Shown here: positions 1 to 8,850 of the stretch, in pieces
How the letters are laid out: each line of letters starts with the position of its first letter
Numbering within the stretch: the first letter of the stretch is position 1
Assembly (NCBI RefSeq): GCF_000296815.2
Contig: NZ_CAIT01000009.1
Span: 930,001 to 994,000 of the forward strand
Direction: 5' to 3'
Length of the DNA stretch: 64,000 nucleotides
Source of the DNA: Fibrisoma limi BUZ 3
GTDB lineage: Bacteria > Bacteroidota > Bacteroidia > Cytophagales > Spirosomataceae
The notes under the pieces: generated by a model
The model's database searches: none
Told to the model about the DNA's origin: nothing
The model's input: the letters and a program-made list of their open reading frames with translations, nothing else
Program-made: the position numbers and the translations under genes

Positions 1-1
1 T

Positions 2-847
2 TTGCGTAACTTTGGCCGTTGCCTGCTGTACGTTCTGCTTGTGAAGACATTATTCTCCTTTTTATTTACCGACGCCTACCGGCTACTCAGCAACCCCAAT
101 GGGCGAAAATTCCTGTGGTTACTCCTGACATCGGCTGGTACCCGGCGCAACCAGACCACTACCCTGACCTACGACGGACTGCGCTTTCAGACGCCCGACA
201 GCCTGATGTTTTTCTGGCAGGTGAAAGAGATTTTTGTGGATGAGAGCTATGCTTTCCCAGCTACCTCGTCGGAGCCGGTTATCATCGATTGCGGGTCCAA
301 CATTGGCACCAGCGTCGTATATTTCAGCCGCTACTATCCGAAAGCCCGGATCATTGCCTTTGAAGCCGATGCCGCAACCGCCCGAACGCTACGCTATAAC
401 CTGACGGCCAATGGCGTAGCCAATGTTGAGGTTATTGAAAAAGCTGTCTGGACCGACAACGAGGGCGTCGATTTTGGCAGCGCGGGCGACGACGTTTCGT
501 CGGTTTACGTAGCAACCAACGTGAACCACGTACCATCGGTCCGCTTCCGCGACGTATTGAAGCAATACCCCCGGATCGATATGCTGAAAATCGACATCGA
601 AGGGGCCGAGAACCCCGTACTGGCCGACTGCCGATATGCACTTGGCCATGTGCAGAACCTGTTCATCGAGTACCATGCGTACATCGGTCAGCCACAGACC
701 CTCCCGGAACTGCTCGACATCCTAAAAGACAGCGGCTTCCGATATTATATTGATACGGCCCAGCACCGTACGAAACCACTTGTCAACCGGCAGTACCGGG
801 GCAATACCGTTATGGACCTGCAATTGACTATTTTTGCGTACAGATGA
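2..847 (+). CDS. FkbM-family methyltransferase (5' end probably outside window)
   Basis: Predicted SAM-dependent methyltransferase of the FkbM type, which usually O-methylates sugars of surface polysaccharides or glycolipids. The frame is open from the first bases and the first possible start is a TTG at position 2, so the true N-terminus may lie upstream. The SAM-binding motif I (IDCGSNIG, residues about 95-102) is followed by the acidic end of strand 2 (FEAD), and the typical FkbM motif LKIDIEGAE lies at residues 195-203. A hydrophobic stretch at the N-terminus may anchor it to the membrane. It is followed closely by a second FkbM-like gene and two glycosyltransferases, which fits a surface polysaccharide cluster. 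The substrate cannot be read from the sequence. Confidence 0.85.
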   Translation: MRNFGRCLLYVLLVKTLFSFLFTDAYRLLSNPNGRKFLWLLLTSAGTRRNQTTTLTYDGLRFQTPDSLMFFWQVKEIFVDESYAFPATSSEPVIIDCGSNIGTSVVYFSRYYPKARIIAFEADAATARTLRYNLTANGVANVEVIEKAVWTDNEGVDFGSAGDDVSSVYVATNVNHVPSVRFRDVLKQYPRIDMLKIDIEGAENPVLADCRYALGHVQNLFIEYHAYIGQPQTLPELLDILKDSGFRYYIDTAQHRTKPLVNRQYRGNTVMDLQLTIFAYR

Positions 848-955
848 CGGACGGTGTTCGGTTTTCAGTTTACGACGGTCGGCGTCCCGGTTCTCGGAGG
901 CCACACACCAACGGATCGTAAACCGAATGCCGTAAACCGACTACTCGTAAACTCA

Positions 956-1912
956 ATGATTGATAAGATTCTAAGCCGTCCCGAGTTTCGCGATCAACCA
1001 CCCGTGCTGGTGGACATTGGCGCATCGGGGCAATTACATACCCGCTGGAAAGCCTTCGCGAAACACTCGGTTTGCATTGCGTTCGATGCCGACGACCGCG
1101 ATTTCGGCTACGTCGAAAGTGAATCCAGCCATTTCCGGAAGCTGTACACGTTTAATCATATTGTAACGGAGACAGACACGGAAACGGCGGACTTTTACCT
1201 GACTGCGTCCCCCCACTGCTCCAGCCTGCTGAAACCCCGGCCCGATCTGATTCAGGAGTACGCCTTTGCACCGAAGTTTGAACTAACGAAGGTCGTTCAG
1301 CTCAAAACCCGCAGCCTGCACTCCACGCTTCAGGAATTGAACATTGGTCAGGTCGACTGGTTCAAGACCGATTCGCAGGGCATCGATCTGCGCCTGTTTC
1401 GCGACCTCGGCGAGGATCGCACCCGGCGTGTGCTGACGGCGGAATTTGAGCCCGGCATCGCGTCCGTGTACGACGGCGAAGACAAGCTGTTCCGCATTTT
1501 GCAGTTCATGGACGAAACCAATAACCACTGGCTGGCCGAACTGCTGCCGAAAGGTTCTCCACGCATTACGCCCGCCCTATTGGACAGCTTTACCACCAAT
1601 CCGCTTCTGAAAAAGTTTGTGTTGTTTTCACAGAAGAACAGCGCGCTTTGGGGGGAGATGACGTACATCAACCGTTTCGCCGACGAAGCCATGCTGACGC
1701 AGCGAAACCTGCTGCTGGGCTGGGTATTTGCTACCACCCTCGCGCAGCACGGGTTCGCCCTGATCCTGACGCAAAAAGCCAAAGCCCGTTTCAACGATCC
1801 TATTTTTGACGAGATGGAGCGCTACTCCCGCCGACGTATCTGGGGCCGCGTGTGGCAGATCGGTTTCTGGCCGGAGGTAGTTAAGAAGTTTGATAAACTA
1901 TTGGGCCGGTGA
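956..1912 (+). CDS. FkbM-like SAM-dependent methyltransferase
   Basis: Second methyltransferase-like protein of the cluster. The ATG at 956 (MIDKILSRPEF) gives about 318 residues; a GTG at 854 in the same frame would add 34 residues that look non-conserved, so I prefer 956. VLVDIGASG near the N-terminus corresponds to SAM motif I, and VDWFKTDSQGIDL matches the FkbM LKIDxEGxE region, with S-Q-G in place of the usual E-G. The C-terminal 100 residues are extra compared with plain FkbM domains. Its stop overlaps the GTG start of the next glycosyltransferase, so translation is probably coupled. A role in polysaccharide methylation is inferred from family and neighbours. Confidence 0.75.
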   Translation: MIDKILSRPEFRDQPPVLVDIGASGQLHTRWKAFAKHSVCIAFDADDRDFGYVESESSHFRKLYTFNHIVTETDTETADFYLTASPHCSSLLKPRPDLIQEYAFAPKFELTKVVQLKTRSLHSTLQELNIGQVDWFKTDSQGIDLRLFRDLGEDRTRRVLTAEFEPGIASVYDGEDKLFRILQFMDETNNHWLAELLPKGSPRITPALLDSFTTNPLLKKFVLFSQKNSALWGEMTYINRFADEAMLTQRNLLLGWVFATTLAQHGFALILTQKAKARFNDPIFDEMERYSRRRIWGRVWQIGFWPEVVKKFDKLLGR

Positions 1913-3201
1913 GAGTTACGCTGCTCAGCACGTACCACCTCAGCGGTGGCGCGGGCGTAGCCGCAACACGGCTGCACCACGCGCTGAATCAGTACGGTCA
2001 GGTGGATAGTACGCTGTTGGTAGGTATCCCCAATCGACTGGAAAAACACCGCTCCGACGCGGATGTTACGTATCTGGCCAATAATCTGCTGGCGGAGCAG
2101 ACAGCTTACCTGCGCTTTGTGGCCGAACGGTTATACTTTCTGCCCTTCGAGCACGACCCGTCCGTTCGCTTTCAGTTTTCACCGGCGGTGGTTGGGGCCG
2201 ACGTCAGTTTTCATCCGGCCGTACAACAGGCCGATGTGCTGCATCTGCACTGGGTCAACTTCGGCTTCCTGTCTCTTCGCAGTTTTCATCAACTCATTGA
2301 TTTGGGCAAACCTATCGTCTGGACGCTCCACGACATGTGGGCGTTTACGGGTGGGTGTCACTACAGCCGGGGTTGCGATCATTTTCAGACGCATTGCCGC
2401 CAATGCCCGTACCTGAAGCGTCCGGGCGAGCGCGATCTGTCGTACCGGATATTTGAACAGAAACGTAAGTTGTTCGACCGGGGGAACATTCATCTCGTGT
2501 CGCCGAGCCATTGGCTACGGGAAGAAACGTACCAGAGTGCGCTACTGAGTGATTTTCCGCATACGGTGATTCCGAACCCCATCGACCTCAATACGTTTCG
2601 GCCAATCGACCGAACGGCCGCAAACGCCCGGCTTGAGTTACCGAACAACGGTTCGCTACGACTCCTCTTCGGCAGTGCCAGCGTTACTGATCCGCGCAAA
2701 GGCTTTCGGTACTTTGCCGAAGCCCTGAACCGCCTGCATGAGCAGCAGCCAACGGCTGCGATTGAGATACTGGTGTTTGGTAAAGGACGTAGCTATCTGT
2801 TCAACGAACAGCCGTATCCCATCCGGCATCTGGGTGTATTGACGACAGAAGACGACATCGTTGCCGCCTACAATGCCGCCGACGCCATGGTGGTGCCCTC
2901 GCTGGAGGATAACCTGCCGAACACCATTGTTGAAGCGCTGGCCTGCGGAACCCCGATTATTGGATTCCAGACGGGCGGTATACCCGAAATGATCGATCAT
3001 CAGCAGAACGGCTATCTCGCAACCGTTCGATCAGCCGACGAACTGGCCAACGGGCTTACCTTTATCGTGAACCACCCAAACCAGGCCGAACTACGCCAGC
3101 ACGCCCGACAAACCGCCGAAACCCGTTACGCAGCCGATATCGTTGCAGGGCAGTATGTTGAACTGTATCAAAAATTAAAGAGCGAAAGAGTGAGAGAGTG
3201 A
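1909..3201 (+). CDS. GT4-family glycosyltransferase
   Basis: Glycosyltransferase with GT-B fold, predicted to transfer a sugar from a nucleotide donor during surface polysaccharide assembly in the cytoplasm. The start is a GTG overlapping the stop of the previous gene (GTGA). The N-terminal half has the acceptor domain with a Gly-rich opening (LSGGAG), and the C-terminal half carries the donor site: VPSLEDNLPNTIVEAL followed by CGTPIIGFQTGGIPE, the EX7E region of family GT4. A small cysteine-rich patch (CHYSRGC, CRQC) in the middle is typical of a subset of bacterial GT4 enzymes. Sugar and linkage are unknown. Confidence 0.88.
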   Translation: MRVTLLSTYHLSGGAGVAATRLHHALNQYGQVDSTLLVGIPNRLEKHRSDADVTYLANNLLAEQTAYLRFVAERLYFLPFEHDPSVRFQFSPAVVGADVSFHPAVQQADVLHLHWVNFGFLSLRSFHQLIDLGKPIVWTLHDMWAFTGGCHYSRGCDHFQTHCRQCPYLKRPGERDLSYRIFEQKRKLFDRGNIHLVSPSHWLREETYQSALLSDFPHTVIPNPIDLNTFRPIDRTAANARLELPNNGSLRLLFGSASVTDPRKGFRYFAEALNRLHEQQPTAAIEILVFGKGRSYLFNEQPYPIRHLGVLTTEDDIVAAYNAADAMVVPSLEDNLPNTIVEALACGTPIIGFQTGGIPEMIDHQQNGYLATVRSADELANGLTFIVNHPNQAELRQHARQTAETRYAADIVAGQYVELYQKLKSERVRE

Positions 3202-3252
3202 AAGAGCGCAAAAGCTGGCTCACTCTTTCACTCCTTCGCTCTTTCACTCTTT
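3177..3252. repeat. Purine/pyrimidine hairpin at gene end (copy 1)
   Basis: An imperfect inverted repeat of about 30 bp per arm made of GAAAGAG/GTGAAAGAG units on the left and CTCTTTCAC units on the right. It overlaps the last codons of the GT4 gene and ends four bases before the next ATG. It can fold into a long stem and may act as a terminator or RNA stabiliser. Two further hairpins of the same style lie at 5149-5241 and 7631-7708. Confidence 0.7.
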
Positions 3253-3256
3253 AAAA

Positions 3257-4009
3257 ATGCCAACCGTATCCATCATCACCATCACCTACAACGCCGAGCG
3301 CTTTCTGGAACGTACCATCCAGAGCATTGTGGCGCAGCAGGCGATGGACTATGAATATCTGATTATCGATGGCGCGTCGAAAGACGGGACGCTGGATATT
3401 ATCCGTCGCTACGAACCGCATGTTACCCGCTGGGTTTCCGAGCCCGACAAAGGGCTCTACGACGCGATGAACAAAGGCCTGCGCATGGCTACCGGCGACT
3501 ACGTCTGGTTTATGAACGCGGGCGACGAAATTCACGATCCGCAAACCCTACCCCGGCTGCTCGAACGTATCGGCGCAACAGCCGCCGAAGTATACTACAG
3601 CGATGCCTTATTTGTACAGGACGACGGAACAGCGGTAGGCCTGCGGAGCCAGATAACACCTCACTCGTTACCGCACCATCTGACCTGGCCCGATATGGCA
3701 CTCGGCATGAAAGTTTGCCATCAGGCGTTCATTGCCAGGCGCGCCATTGCCCCGGAGTATCCAACCGATAACCTCAGCGCCGACCTCGACTGGGAAATCC
3801 GCTGCCTGAAGCTCGCCCGACGCATTGAGTTCTTACCGTTCGTTCTGTGCAGATACCTTGTCGGTGGTCTGTCCGTACAGCAGCACCGCCGATCACTTAC
3901 CGATCGATTTAAGGTTTTGGTCCATCATTTCGGGCTAATTGCAACTGTATTCAATCACGGCCGGATTGTGTGGCGATCCATTCGTTTTAAAATGCAGGCT
4001 GATCTTTGA
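3257..4009 (+). CDS. GT2-family glycosyltransferase
   Basis: Family 2 glycosyltransferase with GT-A fold. The N-terminal strand VSIITITYNAERFLERTI, the nucleotide-binding GASKDGT, the DAMNKG segment and the metal-binding region FMNAGDE are all visible in the first 100 residues. The 250-residue length is normal for a soluble cytoplasmic enzyme of the WcaA type that adds sugars to a lipid-linked glycan. It is the last gene of the polysaccharide cluster in this window, starting 55 bp after the GT4 gene with the purine hairpin between them. Confidence 0.9.
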   Translation: MPTVSIITITYNAERFLERTIQSIVAQQAMDYEYLIIDGASKDGTLDIIRRYEPHVTRWVSEPDKGLYDAMNKGLRMATGDYVWFMNAGDEIHDPQTLPRLLERIGATAAEVYYSDALFVQDDGTAVGLRSQITPHSLPHHLTWPDMALGMKVCHQAFIARRAIAPEYPTDNLSADLDWEIRCLKLARRIEFLPFVLCRYLVGGLSVQQHRRSLTDRFKVLVHHFGLIATVFNHGRIVWRSIRFKMQADL

Positions 4010-4076
4010 CCAGTCACATTCCAATTTATGAACAATTGTAAAAATTGTATTAAGCTGAAAGGATAATTGCAAGTTC

Positions 4077-4109
4077 TTTGCCTTTTGACCGATAATGCGG
4101 ATAAATTTG
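4077..4109 (+). promoter_or_regulatory. Bacteroidota-type promoter of pfkA
   Basis: TTTG at 4077-4080 and TAAATTTG at 4102-4109, separated by 21 bp, match the Bacteroidota -33 (TTTG) and -7 (TAnnTTTG) boxes. They lie about 65 bp before the pfkA start codon. Confidence 0.6.
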
Positions 4110-4173
4110 CGGGCCTTATTCCGATAAACCCTTGTTTATTTTGTTCAATTCCCACAAAAAATAGACTTAACCA

Positions 4174-5148
4174 ATGAAAAGAATTGCTGTTTTTACCTCT
4201 GGTGGCGACGCGCCGGGTATGAACGCCTGCATCCGGGCTGTTGTTCGGGGGGCGGTCTATTACGGCCTGGAAGTGTTCGGAATTCGCCGGGGGTACAGCG
4301 GAATGATAAATGGCGACATTTTTCAGATGAATTCGCACTCGGTCAGTAACATCGTTCAGCGCGGAGGTACCATTCTGAAATCGGCCCGCAGTAAAGAGTT
4401 TATGACTCCCGAAGGTCGCCGAAAAGCATTTGAACAACTACAGAAATTCGGTATCGAGGGGCTTGTCGCTATTGGCGGAAACGGTACGTTTACGGGAGCT
4501 ACCATCTTTTACGATGAGTACGGCATTCCAACCGTCGGCGCACCCGGAACGATTGATAATGACCTCTACGGCACCGATTATACGATTGGATTCGACACGG
4601 CTGTTAATACCGCCCTCGAAGCTATCGACAAAATCCGCGACACGGCCGACTCCCACGACCGGATCTTCTTCATTGAAGTGATGGGCCGCGACTCCGGCTA
4701 CATTGCCATTCAGTCGGGTATTGCCGGTGGTGCCGAACTCGTCATGGTTCCGGAAGTACTGACCCCCATCTCGGAAGTAGTTGAAACGCTGAAAGCAGGC
4801 TGGAGCCGGCAGAAAGCCTCGTCTATCATTGTTGTAGCCGAAGGTGAAGAAGAAGGCAACGCCATCGAAGTGTCCGAAAAGATTCGTCGGCAGGTTCAGT
4901 CCGACATTGATATGCGCGTAACCACCCTGGGTCATATCCAGCGCGGAGGTATTCCAACCGCCTATGACCGGATTCTGGCAAGCCGTCTGGGTTTGGGTGC
5001 GTTAGAAGGTCTGATGAACGGGCAAAAGAACGTAATGGCAGGAATCGTCAACAACGAGCTTGTCTATACGCCGTTCCGCGATACGATCCGCCTGCCGAAG
5101 CCGATCAACGAAGACCTGCTCCGCATGGTGAAGATACTATCGGTTTAG
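4174..5148 (+). CDS. pfkA: ATP-dependent 6-phosphofructokinase
   Basis: Glycolytic phosphofructokinase, converting fructose 6-phosphate and ATP to fructose 1,6-bisphosphate. The 324-residue length matches bacterial PfkA. Visible motifs are SGGDAPGMN (residues 9-17), the catalytic loop GTIDND (125-130) with the general base Asp, EVMGRDSGY, and GHIQRGG. Gly104 of the GGxGT loop points to ATP rather than pyrophosphate as phosphoryl donor. One oddity: the usual Asp of GGDGS/T, which helps bind magnesium, is Asn103 here (codon AAC). It has its own promoter and is followed by a long purine hairpin and a convergent gene. Confidence 0.97.
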   Translation: MKRIAVFTSGGDAPGMNACIRAVVRGAVYYGLEVFGIRRGYSGMINGDIFQMNSHSVSNIVQRGGTILKSARSKEFMTPEGRRKAFEQLQKFGIEGLVAIGGNGTFTGATIFYDEYGIPTVGAPGTIDNDLYGTDYTIGFDTAVNTALEAIDKIRDTADSHDRIFFIEVMGRDSGYIAIQSGIAGGAELVMVPEVLTPISEVVETLKAGWSRQKASSIIVVAEGEEEGNAIEVSEKIRRQVQSDIDMRVTTLGHIQRGGIPTAYDRILASRLGLGALEGLMNGQKNVMAGIVNNELVYTPFRDTIRLPKPINEDLLRMVKILSV

Positions 5149-5241
5149 GGAAGAAAGGGAAGAGGGGGAGGAAAGGGACAAAGGGGAAGTTGCCTTAAGT
5201 CCTTTCCTCCCCTTCTTCCCCCTCCTCCCTTTTCTCCTTTT
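5149..5241. repeat. Purine/pyrimidine hairpin between convergent genes (copy 2)
   Basis: The space between the pfkA stop and the stop of the convergent DUF218 gene is almost entirely filled by a G/A-rich arm and a matching C/T-rich arm with a short loop around TTGCCTTAAG. It is a likely bidirectional terminator. Confidence 0.65.
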
Positions 5242-6038
5242 CATACATACCCCACCACCTTATAGACAACCAGACCGATAATTTCCCGTAGTAAATAGAA
5301 ACTATCGGCGAACGCCTGCTCGTGTGGCAGCAGCAGCTCACCCGGAACGAATGACCGGTAGCCACTCAGGAAGTTAGCCGGAAACGGTACTACCTGAACA
5401 CCTTCTTTCTGGAAGCAGGCCACCGACCGGCGCATGTGCGAGGCCGACGTAACGAGTATGCACCGATTGGTCCGAAACCGTTCACGGAGCAACTTCGCCG
5501 AGAATTGAGCGTTTTCGTGGGTATTGCGTGATTTGTCTTCCAGTAGGATGTCTTCTGGTTTAACGCCTACCATGCGCAGGAATTCGGCCGTCATCTGGCC
5601 TTCGTCGTTGACATCAATCGTTTGAAACGGCAATCGGCCCTGTCCGCCACTGATGACAATTTTCTGAACCGCTCCTGTTTTGTAGAGGTAAAACGCCTGT
5701 TGCGCCCGATCGGCCTCGCGACCCAGTAACGGGCGGCCGACTTCGGGCTGTTCGGTTACGTTCATCATGCCGCCGGTCAGCACGACCGCAATGTGCGGCC
5801 CTGGCGTTTGGTTCGCTTCACGAATAGCGGTCACCGACACGGGCTTATACTCCCAAAGTAGTGCCAGTTCATTGATCAGGAACGAATTACCGAACAGCCA
5901 GAACGTAACGAAACCAGCCCAGATCGCCCGGCGACGGCGCACAGGGTTTCGGGCGAGCAGCGCTATTACCAAAGCGGTAAATAACCAGCCGGCGGGTGTC
6001 AGCAGGTAATTGAGGGTTTTCGAGAGGAAGTAAAACAT
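5241..6038 (-). CDS. YdcF-like DUF218 membrane-anchored protein
   Basis: Member of the DUF218/YdcF/ElyC family, envelope proteins whose best studied relatives affect cell-envelope precursor metabolism; the reaction is not established. The first 60 residues hold two hydrophobic segments (YLLTPAGWLFTALVIALLA and AGFVTFWLFGNSFLI) that anchor it in the inner membrane. The DUF218 domain follows, with VVLTGG, the ISGGQGR loop, EDKSRNTHENA and VTSASHMRRS, all signature positions of the family. The 265-residue length is normal. It is convergent with pfkA and divergent from the thioredoxin-fold gene. Confidence 0.85.
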   Translation of the reverse strand: MFYFLSKTLNYLLTPAGWLFTALVIALLARNPVRRRRAIWAGFVTFWLFGNSFLINELALLWEYKPVSVTAIREANQTPGPHIAVVLTGGMMNVTEQPEVGRPLLGREADRAQQAFYLYKTGAVQKIVISGGQGRLPFQTIDVNDEGQMTAEFLRMVGVKPEDILLEDKSRNTHENAQFSAKLLRERFRTNRCILVTSASHMRRSVACFQKEGVQVVPFPANFLSGYRSFVPGELLLPHEQAFADSFYLLREIIGLVVYKVVGYV

Positions 6039-6153
6039 TACGTATGCGAAGAAGGGCGGCCCGTTCGTTGAAGGTTGTAGGTATCAATGATGCAAGTCCG
6101 TCAAATCTGCTAATTTTGTAGGTATTTCAGCCGCGAAGATACGCACCGACCGT

Positions 6154-7629
6154 ATGAAAAAACTCCTCCTGACCGCGTTGTTCGGTTTGTTGTTTACGCC
6201 CGCCCTGCTGGCTCAATCGACCGAAGGCTTCCGGATTGTCAGCCGCATCAAAGGCGTTAAAGATACCACCTGCGTACTGGCGCACTATTTTGGCGCTGGC
6301 CAGTACATTCCTAAAGACACCGCCCGCGCCGATGCCAATGGCAATCTGGTCTTTGAAGGCAAGAAACGGCTGCCAGAAGGGCTGTTTATCGTCGTTACGC
6401 CCAAGAACCGTTACATCGAACTGCTCATCGCCGACGACCAGGATTTCTCGTTCGAAACCGATACCGCAAATGTGATCAAAAACATGAAGGTAACCGGCTC
6501 GAAAGAAAACGAGCTGTTCTATACATACCAGCAGGAGCTCGGCAAACTCTACGATGAAGCGCAGGTAATTAGTGCTGAAAAAAAGCTTCACAACGACGCT
6601 ACGTCAGCGGCTATGGCGAACGAAAAAATGGCGGTTCTTCAGAAGAAAGCGCAGACGTACCGCGAACAGTTTCTGAAGGAAAATGCCAGCAGCTTTGCCG
6701 TAAAGATCTTAAAAGCCACCGCCGACCCGGAAGTACCACCTGCCCCCAAAGCCAGCAACGGCCGCCCGGATTCAGTTTGGGTGTTCAACTACTACAAGTC
6801 CCATTTCTGGGACGATTATGATTTCAGCGACGAGCGGTTCGTACGATCGCCGGTGTTGCAGCGCAAGCTCGATCGGTACATCAAGGAACTGACCGTTCAG
6901 ACCACCGATTCGCTCATTAAGGAAGCCGATTACCTGGTCAGCAAAGCTCGGGCTGGTAAGAACAAGGAAACCATTTCGTACACGATCTGGTACATCACGA
7001 GCCAGTATGAGCAACCCAAGATCATGGGCACCGATGGCCTGTTTGTCCACATGTTCGAGAAGTACTACGCTACTGGTATCATGCCCGTAACGGATACGTC
7101 GACGATCCGGCGCATCGGCGAACGCGTGGCTACGCTCAAGCCTACGCTGGTCGGCAAAGTGTTACCAACACCCAGCGTCAGTGATACGCTCCGGAAGCCC
7201 GTTGCCCTGAACAACATCAAAGCTGATTATACCGTCGTATATTTCTACGATCCACACTGCGGCCACTGCCGGGAGAGCGCACCGAAATTGAAGAAGTTCT
7301 CAGACGACTACAAAGGGAAGGGCGTTGCCGTAGTTGCTATTGCTGTTGAACAGAGCCCCGAAGAATGGAAGAAATTTATCCGGGAGTTCAAGCTGAACAA
7401 CGTAACGCACGGCTATGATTACTCGCTGCGGACCAACTACCGGCAGCAGTACGATGTCTGGACAACCCCGACGGTATACGTTCTCGACAAGAACAAAAAG
7501 ATCATTGCCCGCAAGCTACCGGTTGAGCAAATTGAGGATTTCATTCAGTTTAACCAGAAACAACAGGCGCAGACTACCAGGAAACCTGCCGTAGCCCCCG
7601 CCAACGCCAAGGCAAGTGTGAAGAAATAA
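6154..7629 (+). CDS. Secreted thioredoxin-fold protein (DUF4369/DUF5106/TlpA-like)
   Basis: Periplasmic thiol-disulfide exchange protein of a Bacteroidota type. A signal peptide (MKKLLLTALFGLLFTPALLAQ) is followed by a DUF4369-like beta domain, a helical DUF5106-like middle and a C-terminal thioredoxin domain with the redox motif CGHC at residues 369-372 (DPHCGHCRESAPKLKKF) and a cis-Pro segment (TTPTVYVLD). The tail is rich in Gln, Ala and Lys. It stands alone, divergent from the DUF218 gene. TAATTTTG at 6111-6118 could be its -7 box, though no good -33 box is at the usual distance. The client protein is unknown. Confidence 0.85.
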   Translation: MKKLLLTALFGLLFTPALLAQSTEGFRIVSRIKGVKDTTCVLAHYFGAGQYIPKDTARADANGNLVFEGKKRLPEGLFIVVTPKNRYIELLIADDQDFSFETDTANVIKNMKVTGSKENELFYTYQQELGKLYDEAQVISAEKKLHNDATSAAMANEKMAVLQKKAQTYREQFLKENASSFAVKILKATADPEVPPAPKASNGRPDSVWVFNYYKSHFWDDYDFSDERFVRSPVLQRKLDRYIKELTVQTTDSLIKEADYLVSKARAGKNKETISYTIWYITSQYEQPKIMGTDGLFVHMFEKYYATGIMPVTDTSTIRRIGERVATLKPTLVGKVLPTPSVSDTLRKPVALNNIKADYTVVYFYDPHCGHCRESAPKLKKFSDDYKGKGVAVVAIAVEQSPEEWKKFIREFKLNNVTHGYDYSLRTNYRQQYDVWTTPTVYVLDKNKKIIARKLPVEQIEDFIQFNQKQQAQTTRKPAVAPANAKASVKK

Positions 7630-7630
7630 A

Positions 7631-7708
7631 GGAGAAAAGGAGGAAGGGGAGAAGGAAGTGACCAGCGGTTGTTCCTTTTCTCCTTTTCTCCCCTTCCTCC
7701 TTTTCTCC
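7631..7708. repeat. Purine/pyrimidine hairpin between convergent genes (copy 3)
   Basis: Arms at 7631-7653 and 7686-7708 are perfect 23-bp inverted copies made only of G/A on one side and C/T on the other, with a 32-base loop. They lie just after the stop of the thioredoxin-fold gene and just before the end of the convergent DUF58 gene, as expected for a bidirectional terminator. Confidence 0.8.
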
Positions 7709-7712
7709 TCTT

Positions 7713-8624
7713 TTATTTCATCTTCGTGCGTTTCACTAAATACGCCGTCAGGATCTGGTCGAAGCCCTGGGCGATGTCGGCTTCAATGAAATCAATTTTG
7801 TACTGCCCGCAGCGGAGCTTCAACTCCTGAAAATACTGCTTTACGGCCTGCTGGTACGTTTCGCGAATCTGACCCGGCTGTAGCTTCACCTTCTCCCCGG
7901 TTTCCAGGTCAATGAATTCATACGGCCGCTCGTCGAATGCAAATTCTTCCTCCGTCTTTTTATCGGTTACGTGAAAGAGCAGCACTTCGTGCAGATTATG
8001 CCGCAAGTGCTGGAGTGCCGAAAACAGCGAATCCGCTTTTTCCGTGTTGTCGAACATATCGCTGAACAGCACCACCAACGACCGCTTGTTGATTTTTTCG
8101 GCAACCTGATGAATAACATCGGCGGCCGATGTTTTACGGAGTGGTTTGGGCTGCACCATCAACTGGTCCAACTGAGTGAACAGCTTGTGCACGTGCGACG
8201 GCGTCGACTTAACGGGGGTTTGCAGATCGATCGTATCCGCAAACGTAGTCAGGCTCACGGCGTCTTTCTGACGTTGCAGCAGATACGCCAGACAGGCGGC
8301 TGCCATCACACTGAAGGTCATTTTACCGTAGTTCGACTCAGGATAATACATCGACGACGACGTATCGATCAGCAGGTGGCAGCGCAGGTTTGTTTCTTCC
8401 TCGTAGCGTTTAACGAACAGCTTTTCGGTTTTGCCGTACACTTTCCAGTCGATATGCCGGGTTGTTTCGCCGGTGTTATAGAGTCGGTGTTCCGCAAATT
8501 CGACCGAGAAACCGTGAAACGGTGATTTATGCAGGCCCGTGATGAAGCCTTCGACCAATTGACGGGCCAGAAACTCGACGTTTCCGAACGAACGTACCTG
8601 GCTCAGGTTGAGGGATTGTTTCAT
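7713..8624 (-). CDS. DUF58 domain protein (vWA-like, MoxR partner family)
   Basis: DUF58 protein of 303 residues with a von Willebrand A-like fold. The family motif R-H-I-D-W-K (RHIDWKVYGKTEKLFVKRYEEE) lies near residue 60, followed by the metal-ion site LLIDTSSSM (DxSxS) and a C-terminal vWA half with VVLFSDMFDN. Relatives work with MoxR AAA+ ATPases in metalloprotein or complex maturation and in the BatABCDE system, but no MoxR gene is in view here. The upstream region contains the group II intron remnant, so its regulatory region may have been altered. Confidence 0.88.
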   Translation of the reverse strand: MKQSLNLSQVRSFGNVEFLARQLVEGFITGLHKSPFHGFSVEFAEHRLYNTGETTRHIDWKVYGKTEKLFVKRYEEETNLRCHLLIDTSSSMYYPESNYGKMTFSVMAAACLAYLLQRQKDAVSLTTFADTIDLQTPVKSTPSHVHKLFTQLDQLMVQPKPLRKTSAADVIHQVAEKINKRSLVVLFSDMFDNTEKADSLFSALQHLRHNLHEVLLFHVTDKKTEEEFAFDERPYEFIDLETGEKVKLQPGQIRETYQQAVKQYFQELKLRCGQYKIDFIEADIAQGFDQILTAYLVKRTKMK

Positions 8625-8749
8625 AATCTGTACCGGACCAGCGGTCCGCTCTATACGCTCTGTACCGTTGCTAACGAAGGAATTTACCTAAACGTACCTT
8701 TTTCTGATAAGATCAACTGAAAACAAAGATATGAACAGCGGACCGTGAG

Positions 8750-8830
8750 GAGCCGTGTGAGGGAAAACTTTCACGCACGGTTCTGAAGACCAGCCGCCGA
8801 GTCGCCCCGGCGGCTGAGTTTAATTTATAC
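8750..8830 (+). ncRNA. Group II intron 3' remnant (domains V and VI)
   Basis: Positions 8750-8783 form a 34-nt group II intron domain V: GAGCCGTGTGAGG, a GAAA-like loop, and CACGCACGGTTC pairing back, including the catalytic AGC triad and the standard length. A second hairpin with perfect 9-bp arms CAGCCGCCG and CGGCGGCTG (8791-8799, 8808-8816) fits domain VI, followed by TTATAC as a possible 3' splice end. No reverse transcriptase and no domains I-IV are seen upstream, where only about 125 bp separate it from the DUF58 start. It is therefore a decayed fragment, not an active intron. Confidence 0.75.
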
Positions 8831-8850
8831 AATCGACCCGCCGACGCGGT

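Noticed and set aside
7971-8525. 184-codon open frame on the plus strand opposite the DUF58 gene
   Set aside because: Opposite-strand shadow of a well supported gene; rich in His, Arg and Gln with no family features.
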